Assembly (NCBI GenBank): GCA_035651595.1
Contig: DASRFJ010000277.1
Location: 1-64,000 of the forward strand
Origin: JAFARZ01 sp035651595
GTDB taxonomy: Bacteria > Actinomycetota > Actinomycetes > Streptosporangiales > Streptosporangiaceae
Direction of reading: 5' to 3'
Length of the DNA stretch: 64,000 nucleotides
Shown here: positions 9,306 to 18,261 of the stretch, piece by piece
Layout: each line of letters opens with the position of its first letter
Numbering within the stretch: position 1 is the first letter of the stretch
Notes under the pieces: generated by a model
Database searches by the model: none
Seen by the model: only the letters and a program-made list of their open reading frames with translations
What the model was told of the DNA's origin: nothing
Translations under genes and position numbers: made by a program

Positions 9306-10244
9306 ATGGGCAGCACGATCGCCGATCTCGGCGCCGAGGCACAACGGCACCACCATGACTATGGCGCCGGCTCGCTGATCGCCTGCGACCGGCTGGTCCG
9401 CATCTACACCGCACCTGGCGGGATCGAGGTGCAGGCGCTGCAGGGCCTCGACCTGCTGGTCGGCGAAGGCGAACTGATCGCGATGGTCGGCGCCTCCGGC
9501 AGCGGCAAGTCCACGCTGATGAACATCCTGGCCGGCCTCGACGTGCCAACGGCTGGCGCGGTCCGGGTGGCGGGTCACGACCTGGCCGCGATGACCGCGC
9601 GGCAACGGCTCACCTACCGGCGCAGGACCGTGGGCTTCATCTGGCAGCAGACCTCCCGCAACCTGCTCCCCTACCTGACGTCGCAGCAGAACGTGGGCCT
9701 GCCGATGCGGCTCGCCGGGCGGGGCAAGCGCGGCCGCAACACCCGGGCCGGCGAGCTGCTCGAGCTGCTCGGTATCTCGCATTGCCTGCACCGGCGGCCC
9801 GACCAGATGTCGGGCGGTGAGCAGCAGCGGTGCGCGATCGCGGTGGCGCTCGCCAACGAGCCCAAGGTGCTGCTGGCCGACGAACCCACCGGTGAGCTGG
9901 ACTCGGCCACCGCGGCGGAGGTGTTCGGCGCGCTCCAGACCGCCAACGGCGAGCTGGGCGTCACGGTGCTGATCGTGACCCACGACCCGGCGGTGTCGTC
10001 GGTGGTGCGCCGGGTCGTCGCGATCAGGGACGGCCGCACCAGCACCGAGACGCACCGCGAGGCGGTGGCGACAGGGGACGGCGAGGTCGCCCACCACGCG
10101 GTGGAGTACGCGGTGCTCGACCGGGCCGGCCGGCTTCAGCTGCCCAAGGAGATGACCGAACCGCTGGGCATGCGCGACCTGGTCAGGCTGGAACGGGAGA
10201 GCGACCATATCGGCGTGTGGCCGGATGACAGGGAGACGCGGTGA
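9306..10244 (+). CDS. ABC transporter ATP-binding protein with AbrB-like C-terminal tail
   Basis: A 312-residue MacB/LolD-type ATPase preceded by GGAGGGAGA. Walker A is GASGSGKST (about residue 64), the signature is MSGGEQQR, Walker B is VLLADEPT followed by the H-loop THD. After the normal end of the domain comes an extra segment, about residues 265-312, with the pattern VLDRAGRLQLPKEM and LGMRDLVRLE that resembles the swapped-hairpin fold of AbrB/SpoVT domains. Such a tail could serve dimerisation or regulation; this is inference. It overlaps the next ATPase gene by GTGA, so the two are co-translated. Confidence 0.9.
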   Translation: MGSTIADLGAEAQRHHHDYGAGSLIACDRLVRIYTAPGGIEVQALQGLDLLVGEGELIAMVGASGSGKSTLMNILAGLDVPTAGAVRVAGHDLAAMTARQRLTYRRRTVGFIWQQTSRNLLPYLTSQQNVGLPMRLAGRGKRGRNTRAGELLELLGISHCLHRRPDQMSGGEQQRCAIAVALANEPKVLLADEPTGELDSATAAEVFGALQTANGELGVTVLIVTHDPAVSSVVRRVVAIRDGRTSTETHREAVATGDGEVAHHAVEYAVLDRAGRLQLPKEMTEPLGMRDLVRLERESDHIGVWPDDRETR

Positions 10245-10933
10245 GCACGCCCACGGTGGTGACGGACATGGTGGCCGTCGACGGGGTAACCAAGACCTAC
10301 GGCTCGGGCCGGGCGGCCTCGCACGCGCTGCGCGGCGTGACGTTCAGCATCGCGCCGGGCCAGCTCGTCGCGCTGCGCGGCCGGTCCGGGTCGGGCAAGA
10401 CCACGCTGCTGAACATCGTCGGCGGCCTGGACCGGGCCGACAGCGGGACGGTCCACGTGGCCGGCCGCGACGTGACCGCGATGTCGGACGGCGACCGGAT
10501 GAAGCTGCGGCGTACCCGGGTGGCCTACATCTTCCAGTCCTTCGGCCTGATCCCGATCCTGTCCGCGGCGGAGAACGTGGGCGTGCCGCTGCGGATCGCC
10601 GGGATGGCACCGAAGAAGCGTGAGGAACGCGTCAAGCTCATGCTCGACATCGTCGGGCTCGGGGACCACGCCAAGCAGCGGCCCGGCGAGCTGTCCGGTG
10701 GCCAGCAGCAGCGCGTCGCGATCGCCCGCGCGCTGGCCGGCAGCCCCGAACTGCTGCTCGCCGACGAGCCGACCGGCCAGCTGGACTCCGAGACCGCCAA
10801 GCAGATCATGCGGCTGCTCCGCACCGTGGTGCAGTCCGAGGGCGTCACCGCCCTGGTCGCCACCCACGACCCGAACCTGATCGAGATCGCCAGCTCCGTC
10901 CTCATCCTCGAGGACGGCCAGATCCAGGGCTAG
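10241..10933 (+). CDS. ABC transporter ATP-binding protein (MacB/LolD type)
   Basis: A 230-residue ATPase starting at a GTG that overlaps the previous stop by 4 bp. Walker A GRSGSGKTT, signature LSGGQQQR, Walker B LLLADEPTG and the H-loop THD are all intact. Length and the compact domain without extensions fit the family that energises FtsX-like permeases. With three permeases and two ATPases in the locus, two different permease-ATPase complexes may be formed. The stop overlaps the convergent aminotransferase gene by 4 bp. Confidence 0.9.
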   Translation: MSTPTVVTDMVAVDGVTKTYGSGRAASHALRGVTFSIAPGQLVALRGRSGSGKTTLLNIVGGLDRADSGTVHVAGRDVTAMSDGDRMKLRRTRVAYIFQSFGLIPILSAAENVGVPLRIAGMAPKKREERVKLMLDIVGLGDHAKQRPGELSGGQQQRVAIARALAGSPELLLADEPTGQLDSETAKQIMRLLRTVVQSEGVTALVATHDPNLIEIASSVLILEDGQIQG

Positions 10934-11826
10934 ATGACGGTGCCGGTCGTGGCGGTCAGGTCGGCGTACAGCTTGGTGAGGCGGGCGGTGACCGGGCCTT
11001 GCCCGCCCGCGCCGATCTGGCGGCCGTCCACCCGGAGGACGGGAACCAGGCCGCCCATGGTGCCGGTGACGAACGCCTCGTCGGCGGTGTACAGCTGCGG
11101 GAGCGTGTAGTCCCCCGTCTGCGTCGCGATGCCGGCCGACGCCGCCAGGTCCAGCACGGCCGCGCGGGTGATGCCCTCCGGGCAGGACACCGCGGTGGGC
11201 GTGCGCAGCGTGCCGCCGGTCACGAAGAACACGTGGGTGGCGTTGGTCTCGGCGATGAAGCCGCGGTGGTCGAGCATCACCGCGTCGTCCGCGTCCGCCA
11301 CGTTGGCCTCGACCTTCGCCAGGATCGACGGCAGCAGGTTGTTGTGGTGGATCTTGGGGTCCAGGCAGTCCGGCGCGGGCCGGCGCACGCTGGCGGTGAT
11401 CAGCGTGATGCCGGAGGCGTCGTAGACGGGATCCTTGAACTCGGCGAGCACGATCAGCGTCGGCCCCGACTGGTTGAGCCGAGGGTCCATGCCCGACGTG
11501 ATCTTCACGCCGCGGGTGAGGGTGAGCCGGATGTGCACGCCGTCGTGCATGCCGTTCGCGGCCAGCGTGCGGCGGATCTGCTCGGTGATGGCCGCGTCGG
11601 ACGGGATCTCGGTGAACGCGAGCGCCTTCGCCGAGGCGCGCAGCCGCGCCAGATGCGCGTCCAGGCCGAAGATCCGGCCGGCGTACAGCCGCAGGCCCTC
11701 CCAGACGGCGTCGCCGCCCTGGACCGCCGAGTCGAACGGGCTGACCCCGGCCTGGTCCCGGTGCGTCAGCGTGCCGCCGACGTTGACGATCAGGTCCCGG
11801 TTGCGCTCATCGAACGTTTGCCGCAT
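10930..11826 (-). CDS. Class IV PLP aminotransferase (BCAT / D-amino acid aminotransferase-like)
   Basis: A 298-residue fold-type IV pyridoxal-phosphate enzyme. The probable PLP lysine is in DPKIHHNNLL, aligned with the K of the KxxxNY motif of branched-chain aminotransferases, and the phosphate-binding turn is CPEGITRAAVL near residue 215. The family includes IlvE, D-alanine aminotransferase and aminodeoxychorismate lyase; the sequence does not decide between them. Its first 20 bases overlap the end of the sulfotransferase-like gene, implying translational coupling. Together these two genes and the dehydrogenase upstream form one leftward operon. Confidence 0.85.
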   Translation of the reverse strand: MRQTFDERNRDLIVNVGGTLTHRDQAGVSPFDSAVQGGDAVWEGLRLYAGRIFGLDAHLARLRASAKALAFTEIPSDAAITEQIRRTLAANGMHDGVHIRLTLTRGVKITSGMDPRLNQSGPTLIVLAEFKDPVYDASGITLITASVRRPAPDCLDPKIHHNNLLPSILAKVEANVADADDAVMLDHRGFIAETNATHVFFVTGGTLRTPTAVSCPEGITRAAVLDLAASAGIATQTGDYTLPQLYTADEAFVTGTMGGLVPVLRVDGRQIGAGGQGPVTARLTKLYADLTATTGTVI

Positions 11827-12541
11827 CGGAATTCCCTCGCAGCCGGTACGTGTGGAGCCTCTCGAAATAGGGCATGCACTGCTCCGCCAGCGGCTCCAGC
11901 CGGGCCGGCAGCGGCTCGGCGCGCGGCTGCGGCGGGCTGAACCCGGTCGACGCGATCACGCTGGCATACCAGTACGACGCCCACACGCCGTCGCTGTCCC
12001 GCGGTCCGGGCGGCCAGGACAGCATGTGCTCGTCGAACGGCACGCCGAGCGCCTGGCACAGCGCGCGGAGTACCCCCTCGGGATCGGCGAGCAGCTCGCG
12101 TGAGTCGACCACGGGACCGCCGAACGCCTCGAAGATCTCCGCCTGCTGCCGGATACCGAGGTCGTCGAGCATCGGCTCGGTGCGGACCTTCGCGTAGGAG
12201 GCGAGCAGTTCGGCCGGGTCGCGGATCAGGTGCGCGTGGGTGAACGGCGCGAGCGCGGCCCGGTCGACTTCGGGCAGCAGGTGGTGGGTCATCATCTTGG
12301 CGTAGCTGATCGTCGTACCTTCGGGGAGCGGGTCCGTGGTCAGAGTCCGCAGCACGAGCTGCCACCGTGTCGGCTGGCTCGCGAGCACAAGATCGCGTCC
12401 CGGATGGACGTACCCCGTACGTTCGAGGTAATAGGCGTAGAGCGGCTCATCTGCGACAGTAGTATCAGGGCGGTTTTCCCACGCGCGCATCAGCGCGGTC
12501 GACACCGTCCGCGGGCCGGACCACATCGCGATCCGGGTCAC
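11807..12541 (-). CDS. Sulfotransferase-like P-loop protein
   Basis: A 244-residue protein starting at a GTG that overlaps the stop of the formaldehyde dehydrogenase gene (GTGA). The N-terminus WSGPRTVSTALMRAWENRPD carries the SGPRSxST-type phosphosulfate loop of sulfotransferase-fold proteins, and HLIRDPAELLASY matches the second nucleotide-binding segment (RDP). Small P-loop proteins of this type occur beside class IV aminotransferases, and I recall plant proteins that fuse the two modules; that link is from memory and is suggestive only. The actual acceptor is unknown, and transferase activity is not assured. Confidence 0.7.
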   Translation of the reverse strand: MTRIAMWSGPRTVSTALMRAWENRPDTTVADEPLYAYYLERTGYVHPGRDLVLASQPTRWQLVLRTLTTDPLPEGTTISYAKMMTHHLLPEVDRAALAPFTHAHLIRDPAELLASYAKVRTEPMLDDLGIRQQAEIFEAFGGPVVDSRELLADPEGVLRALCQALGVPFDEHMLSWPPGPRDSDGVWASYWYASVIASTGFSPPQPRAEPLPARLEPLAEQCMPYFERLHTYRLRGNSDAANVR

Positions 12542-13623
12542 AGCACCACCACGCTGCGCAGCACCTCGCCGCGGGCCATCTTCGCGAACGCGTCCTCGAT
12601 CTGGTCCAGGCCGATGGTTTCCGAGACGAACTTGTCCAGCGGGAGCCGGCCCTGGAGGTGCAGGCCGACCAGCATCGGGAAGTCGCGACTCGGCAGGCAG
12701 TCGCCGTACCAGGACGACTTCAGCGCGCCGCCGCGGCCGAACACGTCGAGCAGCGGCAGGTCGAGCCGCATGTCCGGGGTGGGCACGCCGACCAGGACGA
12801 CCGTGCCCGCCAGGTCCCTGGCGTAGAACGCCTGCTGGTACGTCTCGGGGCGGCCGACCGCGTCGATCACCACGTCGGCACCGAAGCCGTTCGTCAGGTC
12901 CTGGATGGCTTTGACCGGGTCTGTCTCCCGTGAATTGACGGTGTGCGTGGCGCCGAAGTCCTTCGCCCAGCCGAGCTTGCGGTCGTCGATGTCGACCGCG
13001 ATGATCGTCTGCGCGCCGGCCAGGCTGGCGCCGAGGATCGCCGCATCGCCGACGCCGCCGGCACCGATCACCGCGACCGTGTCGCCGCGGCCGACCGCGC
13101 CGGTGTTCAGCGCGGCGCCGAGTCCGGCCATGATGCCGCAGCCGAGCAGGCCGGCGGTTTGCGCGGGGACGCCCGGGTCGACCTTGGTGCACTGGCCGGC
13201 CGCGACCAGGGTCTTCGGCGCGAAGGCACCGATGCCGAGCGCCGGGGAGAGCACCGTGCCGTCCTTCAGCGTCATCTTCTGCACCGCGTTGTGCGTGCTG
13301 AAGCAGTACCAGGGCTTGCCCTTCGCGCAGGCCCGGCAGTGGCCGCAGACCGCGCGCCAGTTCAGGATGACGTAGTCGCCGGGCTGCACGTCTGTCACGT
13401 CCGGGCCTGTTTGCTCCACGATGCCGGCGGCCTCGTGGCCGAGCAGGTACGGGAAGTCGTCGCCGATGCCGCCTTCCTTGTAGTGCAGGTCGGTGTGGCA
13501 GACGCCGCACGCCTTGACGTTGACCAGCGCCTCGCCCGGGCCGGGGTCGGGGACGACGATGTCGGTGAGTTCGACGGGCTGTCCTTTGGCCCGAACGACG
13601 ACTCCTGGCACGGTCTGCGGCAT
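12538..13623 (-). CDS. adhE2: S-(hydroxymethyl)mycothiol dehydrogenase
   Basis: A 361-residue zinc-dependent medium-chain dehydrogenase that oxidises the formaldehyde adduct of mycothiol, the actinobacterial counterpart of glutathione-dependent formaldehyde dehydrogenase. The catalytic zinc site ACGVCHTD and GHEAAG, the structural zinc cysteines in CGHCRACAKGKPWYC, the NAD turn GAGGVGDAA, and the segments LNWRAVCG and RGGALKSSWYGDCLPSRDFP closely follow the mycothiol-dependent enzyme (also called MscR). Starts at ATG; overlaps the downstream gene by 4 bp. The presence of this enzyme shows that the host makes mycothiol. Confidence 0.93.
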   Translation of the reverse strand: MPQTVPGVVVRAKGQPVELTDIVVPDPGPGEALVNVKACGVCHTDLHYKEGGIGDDFPYLLGHEAAGIVEQTGPDVTDVQPGDYVILNWRAVCGHCRACAKGKPWYCFSTHNAVQKMTLKDGTVLSPALGIGAFAPKTLVAAGQCTKVDPGVPAQTAGLLGCGIMAGLGAALNTGAVGRGDTVAVIGAGGVGDAAILGASLAGAQTIIAVDIDDRKLGWAKDFGATHTVNSRETDPVKAIQDLTNGFGADVVIDAVGRPETYQQAFYARDLAGTVVLVGVPTPDMRLDLPLLDVFGRGGALKSSWYGDCLPSRDFPMLVGLHLQGRLPLDKFVSETIGLDQIEDAFAKMARGEVLRSVVVL

Positions 13624-13641
13624 GGTTTTTGTCCTTATGTC

Positions 13642-14523
13642 TTAGCGGATCCGGTACTCGCCTCGAGCAACGACCACGGCGGAGCCGCCGACGAAGACGT
13701 GCTCGATCTTGTCTTGGGTGCCGACCACCCTCGCGTACAGCACGGACGGACGGCCGATCTCCTTGCCCTGGCTGATCTCGATCTGCTCGCCGAACGGGAT
13801 CTGCCCGTGCCTGGCCAGGTGGACCGCCAGCGGACCCGCCGCCGAGCCGGTCGCCGGATCCTCGGTGACGCCGAGGCCGGGGGCGAACATCCTGGTCTTC
13901 CACATGGTGTCGCGGCCGGCGAAACAGTTCACGCCGAGATCGTCGTCGAGGGCGGCCAGTTTCGTCCAGTCCGGGGACAGCTTGGCCACCTCGCCCTCAT
14001 TGCGAAGCCTGACGTAGACGTGGCGCGGGCCGTTGCGGTACTGCTCGACGGGCAGCCCGGACTCGGTGAGGTGCAGGACCTCGAGCAGCTCGGCGACGCG
14101 GTCGAACGGCTCGGCCACCGGGACCGGCTGCTCCATCTCGCCGAATCCCGTCGCGCCAATCTTGACCGGAATCGTGCCCAGCCCGGTCTCCAGGCGGATG
14201 TCCGGCCTGCCGAGGATGTCGGCGAGGACGAACGCGGAGCCGAGCGTGGGGTGACCGGCGAACGGCAGCTCGCTGGCGGGGGTGAAGATGCGGATCCGCG
14301 CGTCTTGATGTGCTGGGTCCTCCGGCGGTTCGAAGAACACCGTCTCGGACAGGTTCAGCTCCCTGGCGATGCGCTGCATGTGGACCGTTTCCAGGTCCCT
14401 GCCGTCCAGGAAGATGCCGAGCTGATTGCCTTCCAGCGGGTTCCGGGTGAACACGTCGGCGACGAGGTAGCGGCGGGTGTTTGCTGGCGATTCGGGATCG
14501 TCCGTCCAGAGTGCGCTGGTCAC
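13642..14523 (-). CDS. PhzF-family isomerase/epimerase
   Basis: A 293-residue protein with the PhzF fold. Visible marks are the N-terminal VADVFTRNPLEGNQLGIF, the catalytic-Glu segment NLSETVFFEPP, FTPASELPFAGHPTLGSA, and EDPATGSAAGPLAVHL near the C-terminus. The family covers PhzF (isomerisation of a dihydroxyanthranilate) and many uncharacterised epimerases; with no phenazine genes nearby the substrate is unknown. Starts at GTG with a weak ribosome-binding site. It lies 18 bp upstream of the formaldehyde dehydrogenase and may be its operon leader. Confidence 0.88.
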   Translation of the reverse strand: MTSALWTDDPESPANTRRYLVADVFTRNPLEGNQLGIFLDGRDLETVHMQRIARELNLSETVFFEPPEDPAHQDARIRIFTPASELPFAGHPTLGSAFVLADILGRPDIRLETGLGTIPVKIGATGFGEMEQPVPVAEPFDRVAELLEVLHLTESGLPVEQYRNGPRHVYVRLRNEGEVAKLSPDWTKLAALDDDLGVNCFAGRDTMWKTRMFAPGLGVTEDPATGSAAGPLAVHLARHGQIPFGEQIEISQGKEIGRPSVLYARVVGTQDKIEHVFVGGSAVVVARGEYRIR

Positions 14524-14555
14524 ATCGGTAAGCCTATGGCTATGCGGTCCTATGG

Positions 14556-15749
14556 CTATACGGTGCGCCCCTTCCATTCCCCTCCGCGGCCCGCGTAGTA
14601 GCGGCGGGCGGAGTCCACGGTCATCGCCGTGTACAGCAGGGCGATCGCGGGAAGGGTGGGCGCCCGCAGCGGCGAGAGGCGGTACAGGCGGAGCATCGGC
14701 AAGTAGCTGCCGGACATGAGGGCCCAGGCTATCGCGCCTGCCGTGGTCGTTTCTGGGTCGGCGGTCGCCAGGCCGGCGATCGTGGCGGCCGGGGGTACCA
14801 GGTACATGAGCGTGAGGCCGAGGACGGTGCCCGTGATGAGTAGCGGGTTGTACCTGAGCTGGGTGTACGCCGAGCGGGCCACCATCCGCCACAGGCTGTT
14901 GAGCGTGTCGTACGGCCTGATGCTGCGGACGCTTGTGGTGAGACCCAGCCAGGTTCTGCTGTTCTGCTTCTTGATGAGCTGGCCCAGGGCGACGTCGTCG
15001 ATGAGGGCGTTCTTGATGGGCTCGAGGCTGGGCAGGTGGCCGCTTCTGATCAGCATGCAGCCGCCGGCCGCGGCGGCGGTGCTCGACCTCGGGTTGTTGA
15101 CCCGGCGGAACGGATAGAGCTGGGCGAAGAAGTAGACGAATGCGGGGACGAGGAAGCGTTCCCATTGGGTCTGGGTGCGGAGCAAAGCCATCTGGGAGAC
15201 CATCGCGCGGTCGTCTTGCTCGGCGCTTTGGACCAGATCTGTGAGTGCGCCCTGGTCCCAGGCGATGTCCGCGTCGGTGAACAGGAGGTAGCCGGTTGCT
15301 TGTGCTGCCTGGCGGCCCTGCGCTGCCTGGCGGCCCTGCGCTGCCTGGCGGCCCTGCCCTGCCTCCAGGCCCTGTGCTGCCTCCAGGCCTTGCGCCATCG
15401 CCCACACCTTGCCGGCCCAGCCCGGCTCGCGCGGCTTGCCGTCGATCACCCGGGCGCCGAGGTTCTTCGCGACCGCGGCCGTGTCGTCGTCGCTGTTGTC
15501 GTCGACGACCAGGACGGTGAGCGTGCCCGGGTAGTCCTGGGCCAGCAACGTGGGAAGGCTGCTGGGCAGGATGTCCGCTTCGTCCCGCGCCGGGACGATC
15601 GCGGTGACGTCCGGCCAGGCGTTCGTCCTGATCGTGGGTGCCGGTGCCCTTGGCAGGCGCTGCGTGGTCAGCCAGTACCCGCCGTGCGCGATAAGCAAGT
15701 ACGCCCAGATCGCCGCGGCGACCACGCCCGCGACCGTCAACCCCAGCAT
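14556..15749 (-). CDS. hpnB: HpnB-like glycosyltransferase family 2
   Basis: A 397-residue membrane glycosyltransferase. An N-terminal TM helix leads to a GT-A domain with IVPARDEADILPSSL, VLVVDDNSDDDT and FTDADIAW (the metal-binding DxD), then a further acceptor motif (DDVALGQLIKK) and C-terminal TM helices ending in YYAGRGGEWKGR, the typical tail of the hopene-associated HpnB family. Just before the DxD segment sits a stretch of about 30 residues made of AQGRQA/AQGLEA repeats, encoded by five 18-bp units (15302-15391). No other hopanoid gene lies in the window. Confidence 0.85.
   Translation of the reverse strand: MLGLTVAGVVAAAIWAYLLIAHGGYWLTTQRLPRAPAPTIRTNAWPDVTAIVPARDEADILPSSLPTLLAQDYPGTLTVLVVDDNSDDDTAAVAKNLGARVIDGKPREPGWAGKVWAMAQGLEAAQGLEAGQGRQAAQGRQAAQGRQAAQATGYLLFTDADIAWDQGALTDLVQSAEQDDRAMVSQMALLRTQTQWERFLVPAFVYFFAQLYPFRRVNNPRSSTAAAAGGCMLIRSGHLPSLEPIKNALIDDVALGQLIKKQNSRTWLGLTTSVRSIRPYDTLNSLWRMVARSAYTQLRYNPLLITGTVLGLTLMYLVPPAATIAGLATADPETTTAGAIAWALMSGSYLPMLRLYRLSPLRAPTLPAIALLYTAMTVDSARRYYAGRGGEWKGRTV
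15302..15391 (-). repeat. Five 18-bp tandem repeats within hpnB
   Basis: Units one to three are nearly identical (GCGCTGCCTGGCGGCCCT on the + strand) and units four and five are diverged (CTCCAGG in place of TGGCGG). The unit length of six codons keeps the frame; the array codes for QGRQAA-type hexapeptides in the GT-A domain near the catalytic DxD. Confidence 0.9.
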
Positions 15750-16001
15750 CCGAGCAGGATTTCACACCGCCACCGCCACCGCCGCCCGGCACGCGGCCGA
15801 CAAGCCAAGTAGTTCTATGCTTTGCTTGTCTTTGTATGCGAAACCGACGCCTCGCTGCCCGATATTTGACCATTTATGCGGATACTGAGCGTCGCTTATG
15901 CTTACAAAGAGCCACTATGCCTCGCGACGCGAGGTTCGTTTTGGGCGTTTTGGTAAGTCTGCGCTCGCCGTTCAGCGGTCTTGGGCCGGCGACCCCGACG
16001 A

Positions 16002-16217
16002 CTACGCGGCGGAGCGGTCGCGCCAGGGGGTGGCGGGGAGGGTGGCGAGACGCCGGTCCGCTGACGTGGGGGCCGGGCGGTGGGCTGGTGCCGGAGTGGC
16101 GCCGCGGGACGCCGGCGGGCGGTCGGGGTGCTTCAGGACCAGCCACAGGGATGCGCCGACCAGCGTCCCGAAGAAGACGGCTCCCAGTCCCAGGTTCAGC
16201 CACACGATGGCCGACAT
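16002..16217 (-). CDS. Small single-pass membrane protein
   Basis: A 71-residue protein beginning MSAIVWLNLGLGAVFF. GAGGAG lies eight bases before this ATG, which decides the start over a longer open frame. Residues 3-27 form one TM helix; the remainder is a proline-, alanine- and arginine-rich cytoplasmic or extracellular tail. No family recognised. It is flanked by the HpnB-like gene downstream and the GT-C-like gene upstream, all on the same strand. Confidence 0.6.
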   Translation of the reverse strand: MSAIVWLNLGLGAVFFGTLVGASLWLVLKHPDRPPASRGATPAPAHRPAPTSADRRLATLPATPWRDRSAA

Positions 16218-16313
16218 TGTCAGGCTCCTCACACTCGTCGGTTGGGCTCTGGAATCCACACTGCCCGCCGACGATCTGCTTTCACGCTCCGTCGCTTCTG
16301 AGGACGCTATGAA

Positions 16314-18224
16314 TCAACCGCGCCAGGCGATGACGTCGCCGGAGGCGACGACGGGAGCGCCGAGCAGGCCCGTGAGGTACCGCGCGAGCGCGGAGTCGCG
16401 GGTGGTCACCGCGACCACCGCGGCCGGTTTCCAGGCGGCCAGCTGGGCCAGCACCTTCGCCTCGCTGGGCGCCTTGGCGAGGACCAGCGTGCCCGAGGGC
16501 CGGGCGGGGCTGGCCGGGGCTTCGGCGGTGAGGTCAGCGGGCAGCCCCGCGGAGCTGGCCTGCCACAGCTGGTTGAGGAACGTGCCGACCGGAGGTGTGC
16601 CGTCGCCGTCGATGTATACGTGGCCGTTCCAGGCCGGGCCCATGAAGTATCCGCCCACCAGGGCGCCCGGCGCGCCGGAGTCGGCCTGCCAGCGCAGCGG
16701 CTCGGTGAACGTCGCCGCCGGGATCGGCACGACCAGCACCGTCGCCGCCGACGGCAGTTTGAGTGAACCGAACACCGTCGTCCAGCCAGGGGGAAGCGGG
16801 GTCGTCGCCGCGGCCGGCAGCGGTCGCGGCACGAGCGGCAGCACGGCGAGCGCGGCCACGCACATGACGGCCGCCAGCGGCCGCCGTGCCGCGCGGGAGG
16901 CCAACGGCACGGCGAAATTGATGGCGAACGCCAGCAGCGCCGCCGCGGCGCCGTCGGCGACCAGCGAGAACCGGTCCGGCAGCACGGCCTCGAGCAGCGG
17001 CAGGCCCTGGAGCCAGTACCACGGCAGCTTCACGCTCGCGTGCTCGTGCCCGCTCATCAGCAGCGTGCCGCCCAGCGAGAACGCGTCGAGGAACACCCAG
17101 GTGACCGCCAGCGCCCGGATGGCGGGCCGTCGCCACCACCACACCGAAGCCGCGACCAAAACGATCAGCAGCGGCCAGCCGAGGTAGCCCAGGTATTCGG
17201 GGGCCTGCCCCTGGAAGCGCGCCGCCGTGTCCGCGGTGCCGGACGTGTGCAGCAGCATCAGCGAGGACGGCTCGACCAGCCCGGAGAGGTCGTTCTTGAA
17301 GAAGTCCGTGGTGAACGGGCTGCCGGTCTGCTGAAGCGGGCCGAAAAACTGAACCCACAGCGGATAGCCGGCCAGAACCAGCGTCACCGCGCCGCCGGCC
17401 GCCAGCCCGCGCAGCACGTCCCGGTACCGCTCAACGACAAAAGCAGCAAGGTCCCGCCGCACCGCCAGCACCGCCAGCAGCACGAAGCCCGCCAGCGCGG
17501 TGTCGAACAGGGTCTCCTCGGTGATGAACAGCTGCGCGGTCACCAGCAGCCCGAGCACCACCCCACCGCGCACCGGGGACGCGCACCGTCCCGTGACCAG
17601 GCGCAGCACGGCGTCGATGATCAGCGGCGGCAGCACGACGAACATCAGGTCGTAGTGCCCGATCGCGGAGTGCAGCACGGCCGGGGAGAACCCGTACACC
17701 GCGCCGCCGAGCGCCGCGGCGCAGACCGAGACGCCCCATCGCCGCAGCACGAACAGCATCGCGAGCGCCGAACCTGCGAACCCGAGCGTCATCAGGAGCG
17801 TCATCGCGACCTGGGGCCCGGCCAGCAGCGTGACCGGCGCCAGCAGCACGCCGGGCAGCAGCATGAACGTGTTCCACATCGCATTCACGCCCTGCGGCGC
17901 GTTCATCGCGTGCGTCACCAGGGCGGGCAGGTGGAAGTGCGCGACCGCCGCGGCGTCGTACCGGAAGAACCAGGCCATCTGATCGGCGTCGCTGGGATTC
18001 CCCGCCACCATCTGAGATGCCGGGTCGCGCCACAGCCACATCGTGATCGCGAACGCCGCGACCAGGTAGTACAGGCCGGCCAGTGCCAGCGTTCGCCGTT
18101 CGGAACCAGGCCTTGCCATCAGCCCGGCGGCCGGCCCCGAAGGCTCGGGGCCGGGACCGGAGGCCGGAACGACCGCACTGGGCGCTGTCACGATTGCCGA
18201 GCCTAGCGGCGCGGGCCTCATCAA
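16314..18224 (-). CDS. Polytopic membrane protein, GT-C glycosyltransferase-like
   Basis: A 636-residue protein with about ten to eleven TM helices and a C-terminal soluble domain of about 130 residues. The first loop after TM1 carries NPSDADQMAWFFRYD, an acidic loop in the position where GT-C glycosyltransferases hold their catalytic Asp, and a later loop has LPDRFSLVADGAAA. These features fit uncharacterised GT39/GT87-like enzymes that use polyprenyl-phosphate sugars at the outer face. The start is uncertain; a second Met at residue 36 (MARPGSERR) directly precedes the first helix and is equally plausible. Substrate unknown. Confidence 0.6.
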   Translation of the reverse strand: MMRPAPLGSAIVTAPSAVVPASGPGPEPSGPAAGLMARPGSERRTLALAGLYYLVAAFAITMWLWRDPASQMVAGNPSDADQMAWFFRYDAAAVAHFHLPALVTHAMNAPQGVNAMWNTFMLLPGVLLAPVTLLAGPQVAMTLLMTLGFAGSALAMLFVLRRWGVSVCAAALGGAVYGFSPAVLHSAIGHYDLMFVVLPPLIIDAVLRLVTGRCASPVRGGVVLGLLVTAQLFITEETLFDTALAGFVLLAVLAVRRDLAAFVVERYRDVLRGLAAGGAVTLVLAGYPLWVQFFGPLQQTGSPFTTDFFKNDLSGLVEPSSLMLLHTSGTADTAARFQGQAPEYLGYLGWPLLIVLVAASVWWWRRPAIRALAVTWVFLDAFSLGGTLLMSGHEHASVKLPWYWLQGLPLLEAVLPDRFSLVADGAAAALLAFAINFAVPLASRAARRPLAAVMCVAALAVLPLVPRPLPAAATTPLPPGWTTVFGSLKLPSAATVLVVPIPAATFTEPLRWQADSGAPGALVGGYFMGPAWNGHVYIDGDGTPPVGTFLNQLWQASSAGLPADLTAEAPASPARPSGTLVLAKAPSEAKVLAQLAAWKPAAVVAVTTRDSALARYLTGLLGAPVVASGDVIAWRG

Positions 18225-18261
18225 ACGGTTCTACCTGGAAGAATTCAAAACCAACCGACGG

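Noticed and set aside
11827..13903. One long leftward frame over the dehydrogenase and sulfotransferase genes
   Set aside because: Only its last part (from GTG 12539-12541) is the sulfotransferase-like protein; the rest is a shadow of the dehydrogenase gene.
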